A stretch of DNA of 64,000 nucleotides from Candidatus Dormiibacterota bacterium (GCA_035544955.1 DASZZN010000033.1:1-64000); one strand, 5' to 3'. Positions 8,410 through 17,039 are shown, counted from the first letter of the stretch. The notes: generated by a model from the letters alone, not told the origin. Numbers and translations: made by a program.

Positions 8410-9216
8410 ATGGAGCAGCGGGGGGCGTCGGAGCCGCCAGCGCCTGCCGCGCCGGCGAGGCCCCAGCCAAGGCCCGAGTTCGAGGTCGTCCGCCAGCCGG
8501 TCGCCCAGACCGGGGGCCTGACCGTCGACGGCCTGGTCAAGAGCTTCGATCAGGTCACCGCGGTCGACCGCCTCTCGATGACGGTGCGGCCTGGAGAGAT
8601 CCTTGCCCTACTGGGCCCGAACGGGGCGGGCAAGACAACCACCTTGCTGTGCCTGGCCGGGCTGCTCCGGCCCGACGCCGGGACGATCGCCTGGGAGGGC
8701 CGGCGGCTGGGTTTCGAACGCACCCGCCAGATGGCGCTCATCCCGGAGACGCCCGAGGTCTACGAGATGCTGACCGTCTGGGAGCATCTGGTCTTCGTCG
8801 CTCGCAGTTGCAAGGTCGATGCCTCCTGGCGTGCCAACGGCGAGCGCCTGCTCGAGCGGCTGGACCTGGCCGACAAGCGCGATGCGCTGGGCGACGCCCT
8901 TTCCAAGGGGATGCGCCAGAAGCTGCTGATTGCCTGCGCCGTGCTGGCGAGGACGCCTGTCCTCCTCCTGGATGAGCCCATGATCGGTCTCGACCCGAGA
9001 GGCCAGCGAGAGCTCCACGACATCCTGGTCGAGATCCGCGGGCAGGGTGGCGCGATCGTCGTCTCGACTCACCTTCTCGAGTACATCGACACGCTCTGCG
9101 ATCGGATCGTCATCCTCAAGAAGGGGCGCGCCATCCTCAGTGGCGGCCTCGACGAGATCCGCCACCAGCGCGACAACCGCAACCTCGAGGACATCTTCCT
9201 CGAGGTCACCAGGTGA
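8410..9216 (+). CDS. ABC transporter ATP-binding protein
   Basis: 268 aa. The ATPase has Walker A GPNGAGKTT at about residues 72-80, a signature helix LSKGMRQKLLIA in place of LSGGQ, Walker B VLLLDEPMIGLDP and the switch histidine STH. The compact size and CcmA/NatA-like signature fit an ABC-2-type exporter. The first ~40 residues are Pro/Ala-rich and precede the domain. The ATG at 8410 is preferred because of the TAGCGT box 7 nt upstream. The last 4 nt (GTGA) overlap the start of the permease gene, so the two are translationally coupled. Substrate unknown. Confidence 0.92.
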   Translation: MEQRGASEPPAPAAPARPQPRPEFEVVRQPVAQTGGLTVDGLVKSFDQVTAVDRLSMTVRPGEILALLGPNGAGKTTTLLCLAGLLRPDAGTIAWEGRRLGFERTRQMALIPETPEVYEMLTVWEHLVFVARSCKVDASWRANGERLLERLDLADKRDALGDALSKGMRQKLLIACAVLARTPVLLLDEPMIGLDPRGQRELHDILVEIRGQGGAIVVSTHLLEYIDTLCDRIVILKKGRAILSGGLDEIRHQRDNRNLEDIFLEVTR

Positions 9217-10919
9217 TCGCCGCCGACCGGACGATCACACCCGCGTCGGCGCTGCGCACGCTTCTCTACCTCGATGCGCACATCCTTCTCAACCGGATGC
9301 GGACGGCAGCGCGAAACCCGCTGCGCTTGATCTTCTGGCTGATTTTTATCCTGGTGATCCTGTCGTCCATCCAGGCGCGCACGATGATGAACGACGCGAT
9401 CCGGTCGCGACCCGCGCCGCCCCCGAGCGCCGGGCCGTTGCCGACGATCATCGATCCAAGACCGTGGCTGCACGTCGCCGCCACCTTCATCCCGGGCATC
9501 GTCCTGATCATCTACGGAATCTTCACGATCGCTTCGTCCCGGCAGCCGCTACCCGCGTTCCGATCGGCGGCGGATGCCCGATTCCTGATCGGCTCGGCGC
9601 TGCCGCCCCGCCTGGTGGTGCTCTGGCTCGTCGTCCGCGTCATCCTCTCGCTGAGCTGGAGGATTCCGATGATGCTGTATTTCTTCATCTTCATCCTCCC
9701 GGCGTCGTTCGGTGCGTCCGCCGCCAGCGGGCTCGGCGCATTCTTCTCGCTGCTTCTCCTCACGGCCACGGTGGCGCTCAACCTTCCGATCTTCATCAGC
9801 CGCAAGCGTCGGATCGGACCGAATCCCGCACTCCTCGGGTGGCTCCTTGTGTTGACGGGACTGGCCTCCGTCGTCGTGATCTTCGTCGCGCTCTCCCCGG
9901 GGCCGCCCAGCCTGGTCTCAACGCTGCAGCCGGTGGCCGCCACCTTGCCGCCGGGTAGCTGGCTCGTCGGTGCCTTCGAAGGCAACGGCCCGGGACTCAT
10001 CGCCCTGGCTGCCCTCGCGACGGGATCGCTGTTGCTGACCTGGCTGGTTGCAGGCGATGTCTATCCCGAATTGTGGTCGTCCTCGGCTCGCATGATCGTT
10101 CTTCGCCGCGCCGTCCGCCGCCGAGGGCCTTTTATGACGCGGAGCGATCAGCGGCAGCTGCTAAGCCAAGCGGGAATCGCCCAACCCATCCACCGGCGAC
10201 AGACGGCGGCCCCCTCCAGCCAGGGGCGCTGGGTGCCGTCCGGCGCATGGACGATCCTTTGGAAGGAGTGGCTCGCAACCCGACGAGTGGCGGGCGGCAT
10301 GCGGTTGCCGGCGATCGCGCTCCTGGTTGCCGTTGTGGTCGGCGCGGCGCTCGGCACGCTGAGTCGCAACCGTCCCGCAGTCGCAGGCGCCCTGCTCGGG
10401 CCGCTGTCTTATGCCGTCGTGATGATCAGCCTCTTTACCGCGTACCGCCTGGGCAACGATCTGCGCAAGCCGATCTGGTGGCTCTCGGCGTCCACCTTGC
10501 GGGCTCGACTCGCGGTGCTGCTGGTCGCGCGGACACTGCGGCTCGCGATTCCGATCTCGGCTGGATTACTGACGGCAGGCGTGGCCGGCGGCAATGCCGC
10601 CTTCCTCCTGGCGGGGGCGCCCATCGTCGTTGCCGCGACCTGGGCGATCAATTCCATGGCGCTTGGGACGTACGCGATCCTCCCGGGGTCTTCCGATATG
10701 CGCGGCCCCGGTGGATGCCTGCGAGTCATCGTGCTCTTCGTCATGGTGATCCCGATCGGGATCGCGGGCATCGTCGGCGGCATCGCAACCGAGAGCGGCA
10801 CGGGGAGCCTCGTGGCGGCGGTCATCACGGCGCTGGGCGAGGGATGGCTGCTGGTGCTGTTCGCGGCGTCGCAGCTCGATGGCAATGGCCTGGCGTTCGC
10901 CCAGGCCGAACGCCGCTAG
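9213..10919 (+). CDS. ABC exporter membrane subunit
   Basis: 568 aa, GTG start inside the ATPase stop (GTGA overlap). About 12 hydrophobic segments are visible, split in two halves by a charged, soluble stretch around residues 290-345 (SSARMIVLRRAVRRRGPFM onward). The architecture resembles the putative ABC exporter family in which one long permease works with one CcmA-like ATPase. Nothing in the sequence reveals the exported substrate. The only partner nearby is the ATPase upstream, and the genes downstream are convergent. Confidence 0.82.
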   Translation: MIAADRTITPASALRTLLYLDAHILLNRMRTAARNPLRLIFWLIFILVILSSIQARTMMNDAIRSRPAPPPSAGPLPTIIDPRPWLHVAATFIPGIVLIIYGIFTIASSRQPLPAFRSAADARFLIGSALPPRLVVLWLVVRVILSLSWRIPMMLYFFIFILPASFGASAASGLGAFFSLLLLTATVALNLPIFISRKRRIGPNPALLGWLLVLTGLASVVVIFVALSPGPPSLVSTLQPVAATLPPGSWLVGAFEGNGPGLIALAALATGSLLLTWLVAGDVYPELWSSSARMIVLRRAVRRRGPFMTRSDQRQLLSQAGIAQPIHRRQTAAPSSQGRWVPSGAWTILWKEWLATRRVAGGMRLPAIALLVAVVVGAALGTLSRNRPAVAGALLGPLSYAVVMISLFTAYRLGNDLRKPIWWLSASTLRARLAVLLVARTLRLAIPISAGLLTAGVAGGNAAFLLAGAPIVVAATWAINSMALGTYAILPGSSDMRGPGGCLRVIVLFVMVIPIGIAGIVGGIATESGTGSLVAAVITALGEGWLLVLFAASQLDGNGLAFAQAERR

Positions 10920-10937
10920 CCTCGCTCGCGCATCGCC

Positions 10938-11432
10938 TTAGGCTCGCTTCAGAAGGTCGGCGAGCTTACCGAGTTCGCTCTCCCAGCCCATGACCATCAT
11001 GTTCGTCCAGTACTCATCGTGCATGGCATCGAGCGTCATGACCAACCTCACGCCCTCTTGCTGCGTATCGAAGTCGACGGTCATCGCCAGCGCGTACGGT
11101 TTGACGTTCGGAATGAAATCGGCCATTTGCGTGAAGGCGAGTCGCTGGCGCGGCACGACCTCGGTGTAGGTGACGAGAGACTCCGTGGTCAGCGGCATCC
11201 CGGCCTTCTTCAGGAAGTCGATCTGGTCCGCAGCGACCGCGGTCATCGCATAGAGGAGCTCGCCGCCGCGGCGGACGTCGAGCCTGCGCACTCTCACCTC
11301 GAATCCTGGTGGGCCCCACCAGGATTCGATGCCGTCCTTCGTCGTCCAGAGCTCCCAGACCTCGTCGATCGATGCGTTGAAGCTTCGCTCGATCGTGACT
11401 CTCCGGCGCGCCGGTTGGGTCTGCGAGGTCAA
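10938..11432 (-). CDS. SRPBCC/AHSA1-family protein
   Basis: 164 aa with the START/Bet v 1-like fold typical of AHSA1 proteins: the N-terminal strand RRVTIERSFNASIDEVWELWT, then WWGPPGF and GGELLYAM, and a C-terminal helix WESELGKLADLLKRA. It is the last gene of a three-gene set headed by an ArsR repressor. ArsR-SRPBCC-VOC clusters are common in actinobacteria and Chloroflexi; the ligand is unknown. One base separates its ATG from the stop of the VOC gene. Confidence 0.88.
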   Translation of the reverse strand: MTSQTQPARRRVTIERSFNASIDEVWELWTTKDGIESWWGPPGFEVRVRRLDVRRGGELLYAMTAVAADQIDFLKKAGMPLTTESLVTYTEVVPRQRLAFTQMADFIPNVKPYALAMTVDFDTQQEGVRLVMTLDAMHDEYWTNMMVMGWESELGKLADLLKRA

Positions 11433-11433
11433 G

Positions 11434-11958
11434 CTACGCGCCGCTCCGGTAGGCGTGCTCCAGTTTCGAGATGTCGAGCTTGCGCATCTTCAACAGGGCC
11501 TCCATCAGTTTTGCCGGGTTCCCCGATTTCGGGTCGCCCATCATCTTCCCCAGAGCCGAGGGGACGACCTGCCACGACACGCCGAATCGATCCTTGAGCC
11601 AGCCGCATGGTCCTTCCTCTCCGCCCTCTGTGAGCCGCGCCCAGACCTGATCGAGCTCTTGCTGAGTTTCGCAGGTCGCCACAAACGAGAACGCTTCCGT
11701 GAACGTAAAGGCCTGGCCACCATCGAACGCCGTGTATTCCTGTCCGTCGAGCTGGAAACTAGCGTGCAGCACGCTCCCTTCCGGAAGAGGACCGTTCGCC
11801 TCGGCGCGCAGCAGGCTCAGGACCTTGGAATTCGGAAACAGCGAAACGTAGAAATTGACCGCTTGTTCGGCGCCCTCCTTGAATGTCAAGCATGGTCTGA
11901 CGCTTTGCACCTTTGTCTTGTTGGCCACCGCCGTCGTCTGCGTACCCACTTGCGTCAC
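11434..11958 (-). CDS. VOC-family (PhnB/3-demethylubiquinone methyltransferase-like) protein
   Basis: 174 aa from GTG 11958, which is set by an AGGAGG sequence 7 nt upstream inside the end of arsR and by a GTGA overlap with the ArsR stop. Motifs such as LTFKEGAEQAVNFYVSLFPNSKV, GQEYTAFDGG and WGWLKDRFG-like (CGWLKDRFGVSWQVVP) match the PhnB group of vicinal-oxygen-chelate proteins. Family members are metal-dependent enzymes or binding proteins of mostly unknown substrate. It is translationally coupled to arsR and probably autoregulated with it. Confidence 0.88.
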   Translation of the reverse strand: MTQVGTQTTAVANKTKVQSVRPCLTFKEGAEQAVNFYVSLFPNSKVLSLLRAEANGPLPEGSVLHASFQLDGQEYTAFDGGQAFTFTEAFSFVATCETQQELDQVWARLTEGGEEGPCGWLKDRFGVSWQVVPSALGKMMGDPKSGNPAKLMEALLKMRKLDISKLEHAYRSGA

Positions 11959-12293
11959 TTTTCTTCCTCCTTGTTTTTCGGTCGGGTCCTGCCCCGCCGG
12001 TCGAGTTCTGCCGCAAACCGATCGAGTCGGCCCTCCCACATCGCGCGATATCCCATCATCCATTCGTCCAGTTCGCGAAACGGCTCCGGTCGCAAGGCGT
12101 AGAGCCTCCGCCGGCCCTCCGGGCGGACGACAACGAACTGCGCGTCCTGCAAAATGGCGAGCTGTCGCGAAACACCAGGCTGACCGATGTCCACGACGGC
12201 GACCAGCTCGCTCACGGAGCGCTCCCCGCTCCGCAGCTCCTCGATGAGCCGGCGGCGGGTGGGATCGGCCAGGATCTGGAACGCGTCGGGCAT
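11955..12293 (-). CDS. ArsR-family transcriptional regulator
   Basis: 112 aa winged-helix repressor: FQILADPTRRRLIEELR at residues 5-21, the recognition region SELVAVVDIGQPGVSRQLAILQDA, then the wing VRPEGRRRLYALRPE and a C-terminal amphipathic helix rich in charged residues. No cysteine metal site is present, so it belongs to the group that senses something other than thiophilic metals or is controlled by oligomeric state. It heads the operon with the VOC and SRPBCC genes. Its promoter has TTGACA and a perfect 10-bp palindrome, described separately, that could be its own operator. Confidence 0.92.
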   Translation of the reverse strand: MPDAFQILADPTRRRLIEELRSGERSVSELVAVVDIGQPGVSRQLAILQDAQFVVVRPEGRRRLYALRPEPFRELDEWMMGYRAMWEGRLDRFAAELDRRGRTRPKNKEEEK

Positions 12294-12299
12294 GGCGAT

Positions 12300-12329
12300 A
12301 CATTACTACATCGACATATGTCTTGTCAA
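12300..12329 (-). promoter_or_regulatory. arsR operon promoter with palindromic operator
   Basis: On the minus strand, TTGACA (12329-12324), an 18-bp spacer and TAATGT (12305-12300) lie 6 nt from ATG 12293. The spacer contains the perfect palindrome GACATATGTC (12313-12322), well placed for ArsR to block polymerase. The mRNA would be leaderless. Confidence 0.6.
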
Positions 12330-12345
12330 CAATATATCGTAGGTG

Positions 12346-13500
12346 TTACCGTCTGACGCCCACGCCGAGGAACGACGCCAGCTCGCGGAGGGCCTGCGTC
12401 GTCGGACGAACGGGCCGGCGCCGACCGTCCCAGCCCGCCTCCCATCGCTCCCCTACCACCTTGAGCACCCCCTCAAGCCGATCGACGGCCAGGTCGAACC
12501 TGGCACAGATGCGGTCGCCATGCAGCAGAGGCATCACGAAGTAGCCCCAGCGCGTGCTCCTGGGAACGTAAATCTCGAGCCGGAAGTCAAAACCCCACAG
12601 CGCCAGCGTCCGGTCGCGATCGCAGATCAGGTTGTCGAAGGGCGACAGCAGGGTCGTTCGCGGCTCGAACGCGCCCGACTCGATCTCGTCGAGCAGCGGA
12701 AGGTCGTCCGCGTGGACGTACCAGTCGCCTTTGAGCCCGATATCCACCGGGACGATCGTTCCACTGGCTTCGAGGTCCTTCCAGACGGGCGCGAGCCCCT
12801 GGTAGCGGCGTCGGATGAAGTGTTTCTTGACTTGCTGCTGGGTGGCGACGCCCAGCGCCCGCAAGGAGCGGACCGCGGCCCGGCGCAGGGCGACCGGGCG
12901 CTCGGGAATCGGGCCAGGCGGCGTTCGGAACCAGGTGTCCGCCAGCGCCCACCGACGCCCGCTCCCGACACGGCCGGCCGGTACGATCTGGCCCTGAAGC
13001 CAGAGGAGTGCCAGCGTGTCCGTGATCGGGCTGCGCTGTCCCCAGCCGGATTCGTACTTCTCGGCATGTTGGTCGAAGTCCGCGGCGCGGACTGAGACAC
13101 TGCCCGCGAGCCGTTCGAGGACGACTTCGCTGAACTGGCCCCGCGTCGTCATCCAGGACGCCGTGGTGCTTTGGTCGGTCCAGGGCGGCGGTAAGGCGAG
13201 GTGCAGTGCCCGATCTTCCGCCGGGACGATCGAGGCCTGGTGCGCCCAATACTCGTAAAGGCGGCGCTGGTCCCAGAGGAGGATGTCGACCATCTTCGGG
13301 TCGTACGGTCCGAGGCGGCTGAAAAGGACCAGCAGGTGGTTGCGGGCGACGATGGCGGTCGGGTCGAGCTGCAGGCAGCCGATCGCGTGAACCAGGGCGT
13401 GGATGTCGTCCGTCGTGACCGGTTTGGGTCGGGGTCCGCTGAGCCGCTGGCGAGCCACCGTCAGCCGCCGAGCATGCTCGATCCGGAGCTTCCGACGCAA
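12346..13500 (-). CDS. Winged-helix DNA glycosylase, YcaQ/AlkZ-like
   Basis: 384 aa, the normal size for the HTH_42 family. E. coli YcaQ and Streptomyces AlkZ unhook interstrand crosslinks and remove bulky alkylated bases. Recognisable segments include the N-terminal helix ARRLTVARQRLSG, the QLDPTAIVARNHLLVLFSRLG stretch (the family has a catalytic QxD/QxQ motif here; QLD is visible at about residues 42-44), LWDQRRLYEYWAHQASIVP, and SPFDNLICDRDRTLALWGFDFRLEIYVP near the C-terminus. It lies just 4 nt downstream of the TOPRIM gene and in front of the arsR promoter. Confidence 0.88.
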   Translation of the reverse strand: MRRKLRIEHARRLTVARQRLSGPRPKPVTTDDIHALVHAIGCLQLDPTAIVARNHLLVLFSRLGPYDPKMVDILLWDQRRLYEYWAHQASIVPAEDRALHLALPPPWTDQSTTASWMTTRGQFSEVVLERLAGSVSVRAADFDQHAEKYESGWGQRSPITDTLALLWLQGQIVPAGRVGSGRRWALADTWFRTPPGPIPERPVALRRAAVRSLRALGVATQQQVKKHFIRRRYQGLAPVWKDLEASGTIVPVDIGLKGDWYVHADDLPLLDEIESGAFEPRTTLLSPFDNLICDRDRTLALWGFDFRLEIYVPRSTRWGYFVMPLLHGDRICARFDLAVDRLEGVLKVVGERWEAGWDGRRRPVRPTTQALRELASFLGVGVRR

Positions 13501-13504
13501 GGCC

Positions 13505-14101
13505 CTATCCCGTTGCGGGATCTACTGAATAGACAAGGTCCTCTAGAACGCGGTCGAGCGGCCGGGGCACCCGATTGAGATCCAGCGCCCCAACCAGCAC
13601 CGCCGCGGACTGGATCTTTCGGCCCCCCTTCGTGCCGAAGAAGCGCCGCAGCTGGTCCTCGGTGGTTCGTCCGCGCCACTCAGGCTGGTGCTGGAAGATG
13701 CGGAAGGCTTCGAGCTCACCCTGCGCGTCGAGAACCTGCTCCACGACGGCGGCCCCGAGGGCACGAATCAGCTCGTCCTCCAGGTCGGCGACGCAGACAT
13801 AGAAACCGAGTTGCTCCATCTCGGTGCGCGTCAGGTTGGCGCCGAGGCCGGCGCGCTCGAGACCGTGCTGGAAGTCGCCCTCTTCAGCGGCGTCACACAG
13901 ACCCGCCAGTCTGAGGCCCATCCCTTGAGGGCCGAATCGTTTCAAGAAGGTTCCAATGTTCGTCGCGCCGCCGATGGCCACGATCGAAATGCCTCGAGCG
14001 TTGAGATGGTGACCGCGGCGGGTGGCGAGCGCGTCGAGCGCGAGCTGGTCGCTAGTCCCCTCAACGAGGATGACGGCCTGAGCTTCGGGCGTCGCCTCCA
14101 T
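13505..14101 (-). CDS. Stand-alone TOPRIM-domain protein (OLD-like)
   Basis: 198 aa from ATG 14101; TACAGT (14109-14114) lies 7 nt upstream and supports this start over the longer frame. The N-terminus AVILVEGTSDQLALDALA is the TOPRIM nucleotidyl-transferase/hydrolase signature (E in VEG), followed by IVAIGGATNIGTFL and GLCDAAEEGD, where the acidic residues would bind metal. It resembles the TOPRIM part of OLD-family nucleases but lacks an ATPase domain. The function is unknown, but with a crosslink glycosylase 4 nt downstream a DNA-repair role is a reasonable inference. Confidence 0.75.
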   Translation of the reverse strand: MEATPEAQAVILVEGTSDQLALDALATRRGHHLNARGISIVAIGGATNIGTFLKRFGPQGMGLRLAGLCDAAEEGDFQHGLERAGLGANLTRTEMEQLGFYVCVADLEDELIRALGAAVVEQVLDAQGELEAFRIFQHQPEWRGRTTEDQLRRFFGTKGGRKIQSAAVLVGALDLNRVPRPLDRVLEDLVYSVDPATG

Positions 14102-14124
14102 GGCCGACACTGTACCGCCGAGGT

Positions 14125-14706
14125 TCAGGACCGTGGCACGAGCGCAAGCGCGGGGTCGGGTGCCAGCCAACGATAGACGAGCAGCCAGAAGGTGAAAAGC
14201 CAGCCAACCAGCAGGAGCGTGCCGCCGTAGTCATGGAAGAGAATCGCGGGCAGATAGCCCGCCAGGGCGGCCAGTAAGCAGACCGCCGTGATGCGGGCGA
14301 TGTTGACCAGCACGGTGCCAAGCACGCCCAGCGCGATCACTTCGACGCGTGTCGACAACGGCATCGGACCACGAAGTCCGACCATCAAGCTCAGGCCAAG
14401 CAGGATCAAGCTCTGCCAGCCGACGCAGTTCCATGAAATGAAGAGGGTTTGCGGTGCGCCGCTCGCGTTCCAGACAACGAGCTGATTCCCCGCGGCCCCG
14501 GCGTGAATCCCCAACAGGCCGAGCATGACCACCGTGACCCGGACTTCCGCCGGCACGATCCACTGCAACGGCGCCGCGATGCCCAGCTTCATGCCGATGA
14601 CGGTCAACAGATCGTCAAAGGTCGAGACGAAAGGCAAGACGACCAGCAGGATGGCGGTTAGCGCAAGGAGCATCGCAAAAACTGGCGTCGTCCGAGGTTG
14701 CGTCAT
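14125..14706 (-). CDS. Exosortase/archaeosortase-family membrane transpeptidase
   Basis: 193 aa with five or six membrane helices. The three catalytic positions of the exosortase family are visible in order: Cys in SWNCVGWQSL (about residue 91), Arg in NIARITAVCLL (about 140), and His in LFHDYGG (about 160). Exosortases cleave a C-terminal sorting signal (short motif, membrane helix, basic tail) and transfer the protein to a surface acceptor. The start ATG 14706 overlaps the stop of the upstream glycosyltransferase gene by 4 nt, and that protein ends in just such a signal (VPEHGS, hydrophobic helix, basic tail). It is smaller than EpsH-type exosortases and closer in size to XrtG-like or archaeosortase-like forms; I cannot assign a subtype. 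Confidence 0.85.
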   Translation of the reverse strand: MTQPRTTPVFAMLLALTAILLVVLPFVSTFDDLLTVIGMKLGIAAPLQWIVPAEVRVTVVMLGLLGIHAGAAGNQLVVWNASGAPQTLFISWNCVGWQSLILLGLSLMVGLRGPMPLSTRVEVIALGVLGTVLVNIARITAVCLLAALAGYLPAILFHDYGGTLLLVGWLFTFWLLVYRWLAPDPALALVPRS

Positions 14707-17039
14707 CGGGCTCTCCGCTTTGCCCACAGCGGCCGCCGGATCAGTTGCGCCGCCGCGAGCGGAAGGAGAAGCGCCAGACCGATAAGGGGACTGCCATGCT
14801 CGGGCACGACGATCGCCGGGGTCGCGATCGAGGTTTGCTGGTGGTTGCCGTCGTAGCGGAGGTCGAGACCTCCGTTGGTCACGGTGACGACCGTGATCTG
14901 CCAGCAGAGATATGAATTGATCGGAACGGTCACCGCCGGCATGGTCGTCGAGGTATCGGAGTTGCCGTTGTCCAGCACAGCCGTCCACGAGGCAATCGGG
15001 GCGATGACGGCACACGAGGCGGTTGCGCTGTAACCAAAGGTCAGGAGGGCAGTCACCTCGCCGTCTCCGTGTCCCGTCGTCCAGTAGGTGAAGATGTAGC
15101 TGCCCGCAGGGATGGTCTGCGCGGCGTACGTCGTGGTGGATGCCCAGGTCTGCGTCGCCCCCGGGTTCTCCATCAGGAATTTTGCCGGCGAGCTGCCCGA
15201 CTGAGTGTTGTCGATGGTGTAGGCGGCGCCCGGATGGTGGAGGTAGTAGATATTGGCCGCGAGCACCGTCGGTGCGGTTGCCGCGCCAACGCCCAGGATG
15301 GTCAGCACAAGGATCGGGGCGGCGATGCAGATCAGCCGAAAGGTCCGACCGGCGCGCCGGCCACTCTGGAAGCGTGCCTGGCTGGCAAACGGCCTGGTCT
15401 CGGTTTGACGCAGCCAGCGGTTGATGCTCTTCTTCTGCGGCAAGTGCTCGACGCGGTCCGTGACCCGGCCGGTCTTCGGGGTGCGAAACCACCCGCCCTC
15501 CTTGCGTTCGAACAGGCCTTTGACCGACGCCCAGGCCTGGAAGGGCACGAGGAGGAAAGACAGTGCGACCGCACCCAGAACGCCCTGGTAGTCGCGGCGC
15601 GGGGAGCCCTCCAGTAGCAGCCCACCAAGGTTCATAAGGGGCAGCGCGAAGAGGTTGGAGAAGAGAAGCGACCAACCAAGCAGCGCGGTCCACTCCGGGA
15701 TGTGCACGTGCAGGACGATCTCCGAGACCAGCCAGGCAGCTGAGCCCAGCATGAAGAGGGCGGACTGCAAGTAGTAGAAGCCGTAATAGATGAACTCGGC
15801 CTTTTCCAGCAGACTCAAGTTGCGTGACCGAAGGATGGTGAGGAACCATTTGTTGACGTTGTAGCTGTGACCCTCCGCCCAGCGCATGCGCTGGCGCGCC
15901 AGCCGTCCGAATGTCGCGACGCATTCGGCGGGGGTCTCCGCGTAAGGGGTGTAGACGACCTTGTAGCCCTTGGCGTAAAGGCGCAGGGTCAGCTCCCAGT
16001 CCTCAGTGAGACTGCGGCCCCATCCCAACTCCCTCAACAATCCCGCCTTGATCATGTAGGCGGTGCCGGCGATCATCTTCATCGAGCCGAGCACCTGCTG
16101 GAACGGACGCTCGATCATGTAGCTGCCGGCGTACTCGGTGCGCACGGCCGCCGTCAGCCAGCTCTCGCTCTTGTTCAGGACGTGCCATTGATAACTCTGC
16201 ACGGCGCCGATCTCGGGGATGAGGCGAGGCCGAGGGTTTCCCTGGCTGTAGAAGTGATAAAGCAGATCCCTGAGGACGTCCGGGAAGGGAACGGCGTCGG
16301 CATCGAAGATGGCGACGAATTCCGTTCGGGGGTCCATCGCTTTCAGGGCATACGTGAGTGCGCCGCCTTTGAAGCCATCCCTGGTGTCGCGGTGAATGAT
16401 GGTGAAGCGATCGACCTGCCGCCAGGCTTCGAGGACCTCCATCGACCCATCCGTCGAGTCGTCGACGAGGATGACTTCGTAGTTGGAATAGTTGAGCTTC
16501 GAGCAGGCCTCGAGAAGGCGGCCGATAACCCCCTTTTCGTTGTAGGTTGCGATGTGAATCGAGACAAACGGCTCGTACCCGAGCGGCAGCCACTTGGTGC
16601 GATTGCCATTGGAATGCTGACGCGCGACCCAGCCGCGACGCGTGATGCGCGCCAGACCGCTGAGATGTCCCCGCTTTTCCCCGGTGCCGTTGCCGTTATG
16701 GCCGGGACCGAAGAAGGCGAGCAGGAGCATGGTCGCCGTGGCCAGGTAATACTTGAGGGAATAGGCAAAGAAGAAGGCGCCCATGCCGAGGGCGACCAGC
16801 GCCAGTTCGAGGCCGAGCCAGGTGATGAGGCTCGCGTTGCCCGCCCGCGCGAGGGCGATGCCGGCCGAGGTACCGCGGACGATGGCAAAGATGGGGAGCG
16901 CGGCGACGAGGATGGTGACGAAGACGAGCAGTCCAATCAGCACGCTCCATAGCCGTTCGCTCAGCGGCCGAGGGGGCACGGCCTTACGGGAGCCGCTTGA
17001 ATTGTCGTCTGGATGCGTATTGCGCATAGCGAGGCCCAC
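14703..17039 (-). CDS. Processive GT2 glycosyltransferase fused to an exported domain with exosortase-type sorting signal
   Basis: 778 aa from GTG 17039, chosen because TAGCGT lies 6 nt upstream; ATG 17027 is the alternative. Two N-terminal helices precede a cellulose-synthase-like GT2 domain: SIHIATYNEK, VILVDDSTDGS, FDADAVP (DxD), TEDWELTLRLYAKGY and QRMRW (QxxRW). Further helices follow to about residue 500. At about 567-595 there is a signal-peptide-like hydrophobic segment, then about 150 residues of beta-rich sequence (596-744), and finally VPEHGS at 745-750, a hydrophobic helix and RRPLWAKRRAR. This tail matches exosortase/archaeosortase substrates. The exosortase gene follows with a 4-nt overlap. 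The enzyme probably polymerises a glycan while its C-terminal domain is processed or anchored outside. Confidence 0.85.
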   Translation of the reverse strand: MGLAMRNTHPDDNSSGSRKAVPPRPLSERLWSVLIGLLVFVTILVAALPIFAIVRGTSAGIALARAGNASLITWLGLELALVALGMGAFFFAYSLKYYLATATMLLLAFFGPGHNGNGTGEKRGHLSGLARITRRGWVARQHSNGNRTKWLPLGYEPFVSIHIATYNEKGVIGRLLEACSKLNYSNYEVILVDDSTDGSMEVLEAWRQVDRFTIIHRDTRDGFKGGALTYALKAMDPRTEFVAIFDADAVPFPDVLRDLLYHFYSQGNPRPRLIPEIGAVQSYQWHVLNKSESWLTAAVRTEYAGSYMIERPFQQVLGSMKMIAGTAYMIKAGLLRELGWGRSLTEDWELTLRLYAKGYKVVYTPYAETPAECVATFGRLARQRMRWAEGHSYNVNKWFLTILRSRNLSLLEKAEFIYYGFYYLQSALFMLGSAAWLVSEIVLHVHIPEWTALLGWSLLFSNLFALPLMNLGGLLLEGSPRRDYQGVLGAVALSFLLVPFQAWASVKGLFERKEGGWFRTPKTGRVTDRVEHLPQKKSINRWLRQTETRPFASQARFQSGRRAGRTFRLICIAAPILVLTILGVGAATAPTVLAANIYYLHHPGAAYTIDNTQSGSSPAKFLMENPGATQTWASTTTYAAQTIPAGSYIFTYWTTGHGDGEVTALLTFGYSATASCAVIAPIASWTAVLDNGNSDTSTTMPAVTVPINSYLCWQITVVTVTNGGLDLRYDGNHQQTSIATPAIVVPEHGSPLIGLALLLPLAAAQLIRRPLWAKRRAR

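Noticed and set aside
14125-15924. A 599-codon minus-strand ORF covering the exosortase and part of the glycosyltransferase gene
   Set aside because: Only the part from ATG 14706 is real exosortase. The upstream part is the wrong frame of the glycosyltransferase gene.
15867-16952. A 361-codon plus-strand ORF opposite the glycosyltransferase
   Set aside because: It is antisense to the conserved GT2 catalytic region, which shows strong protein motifs on the minus strand.
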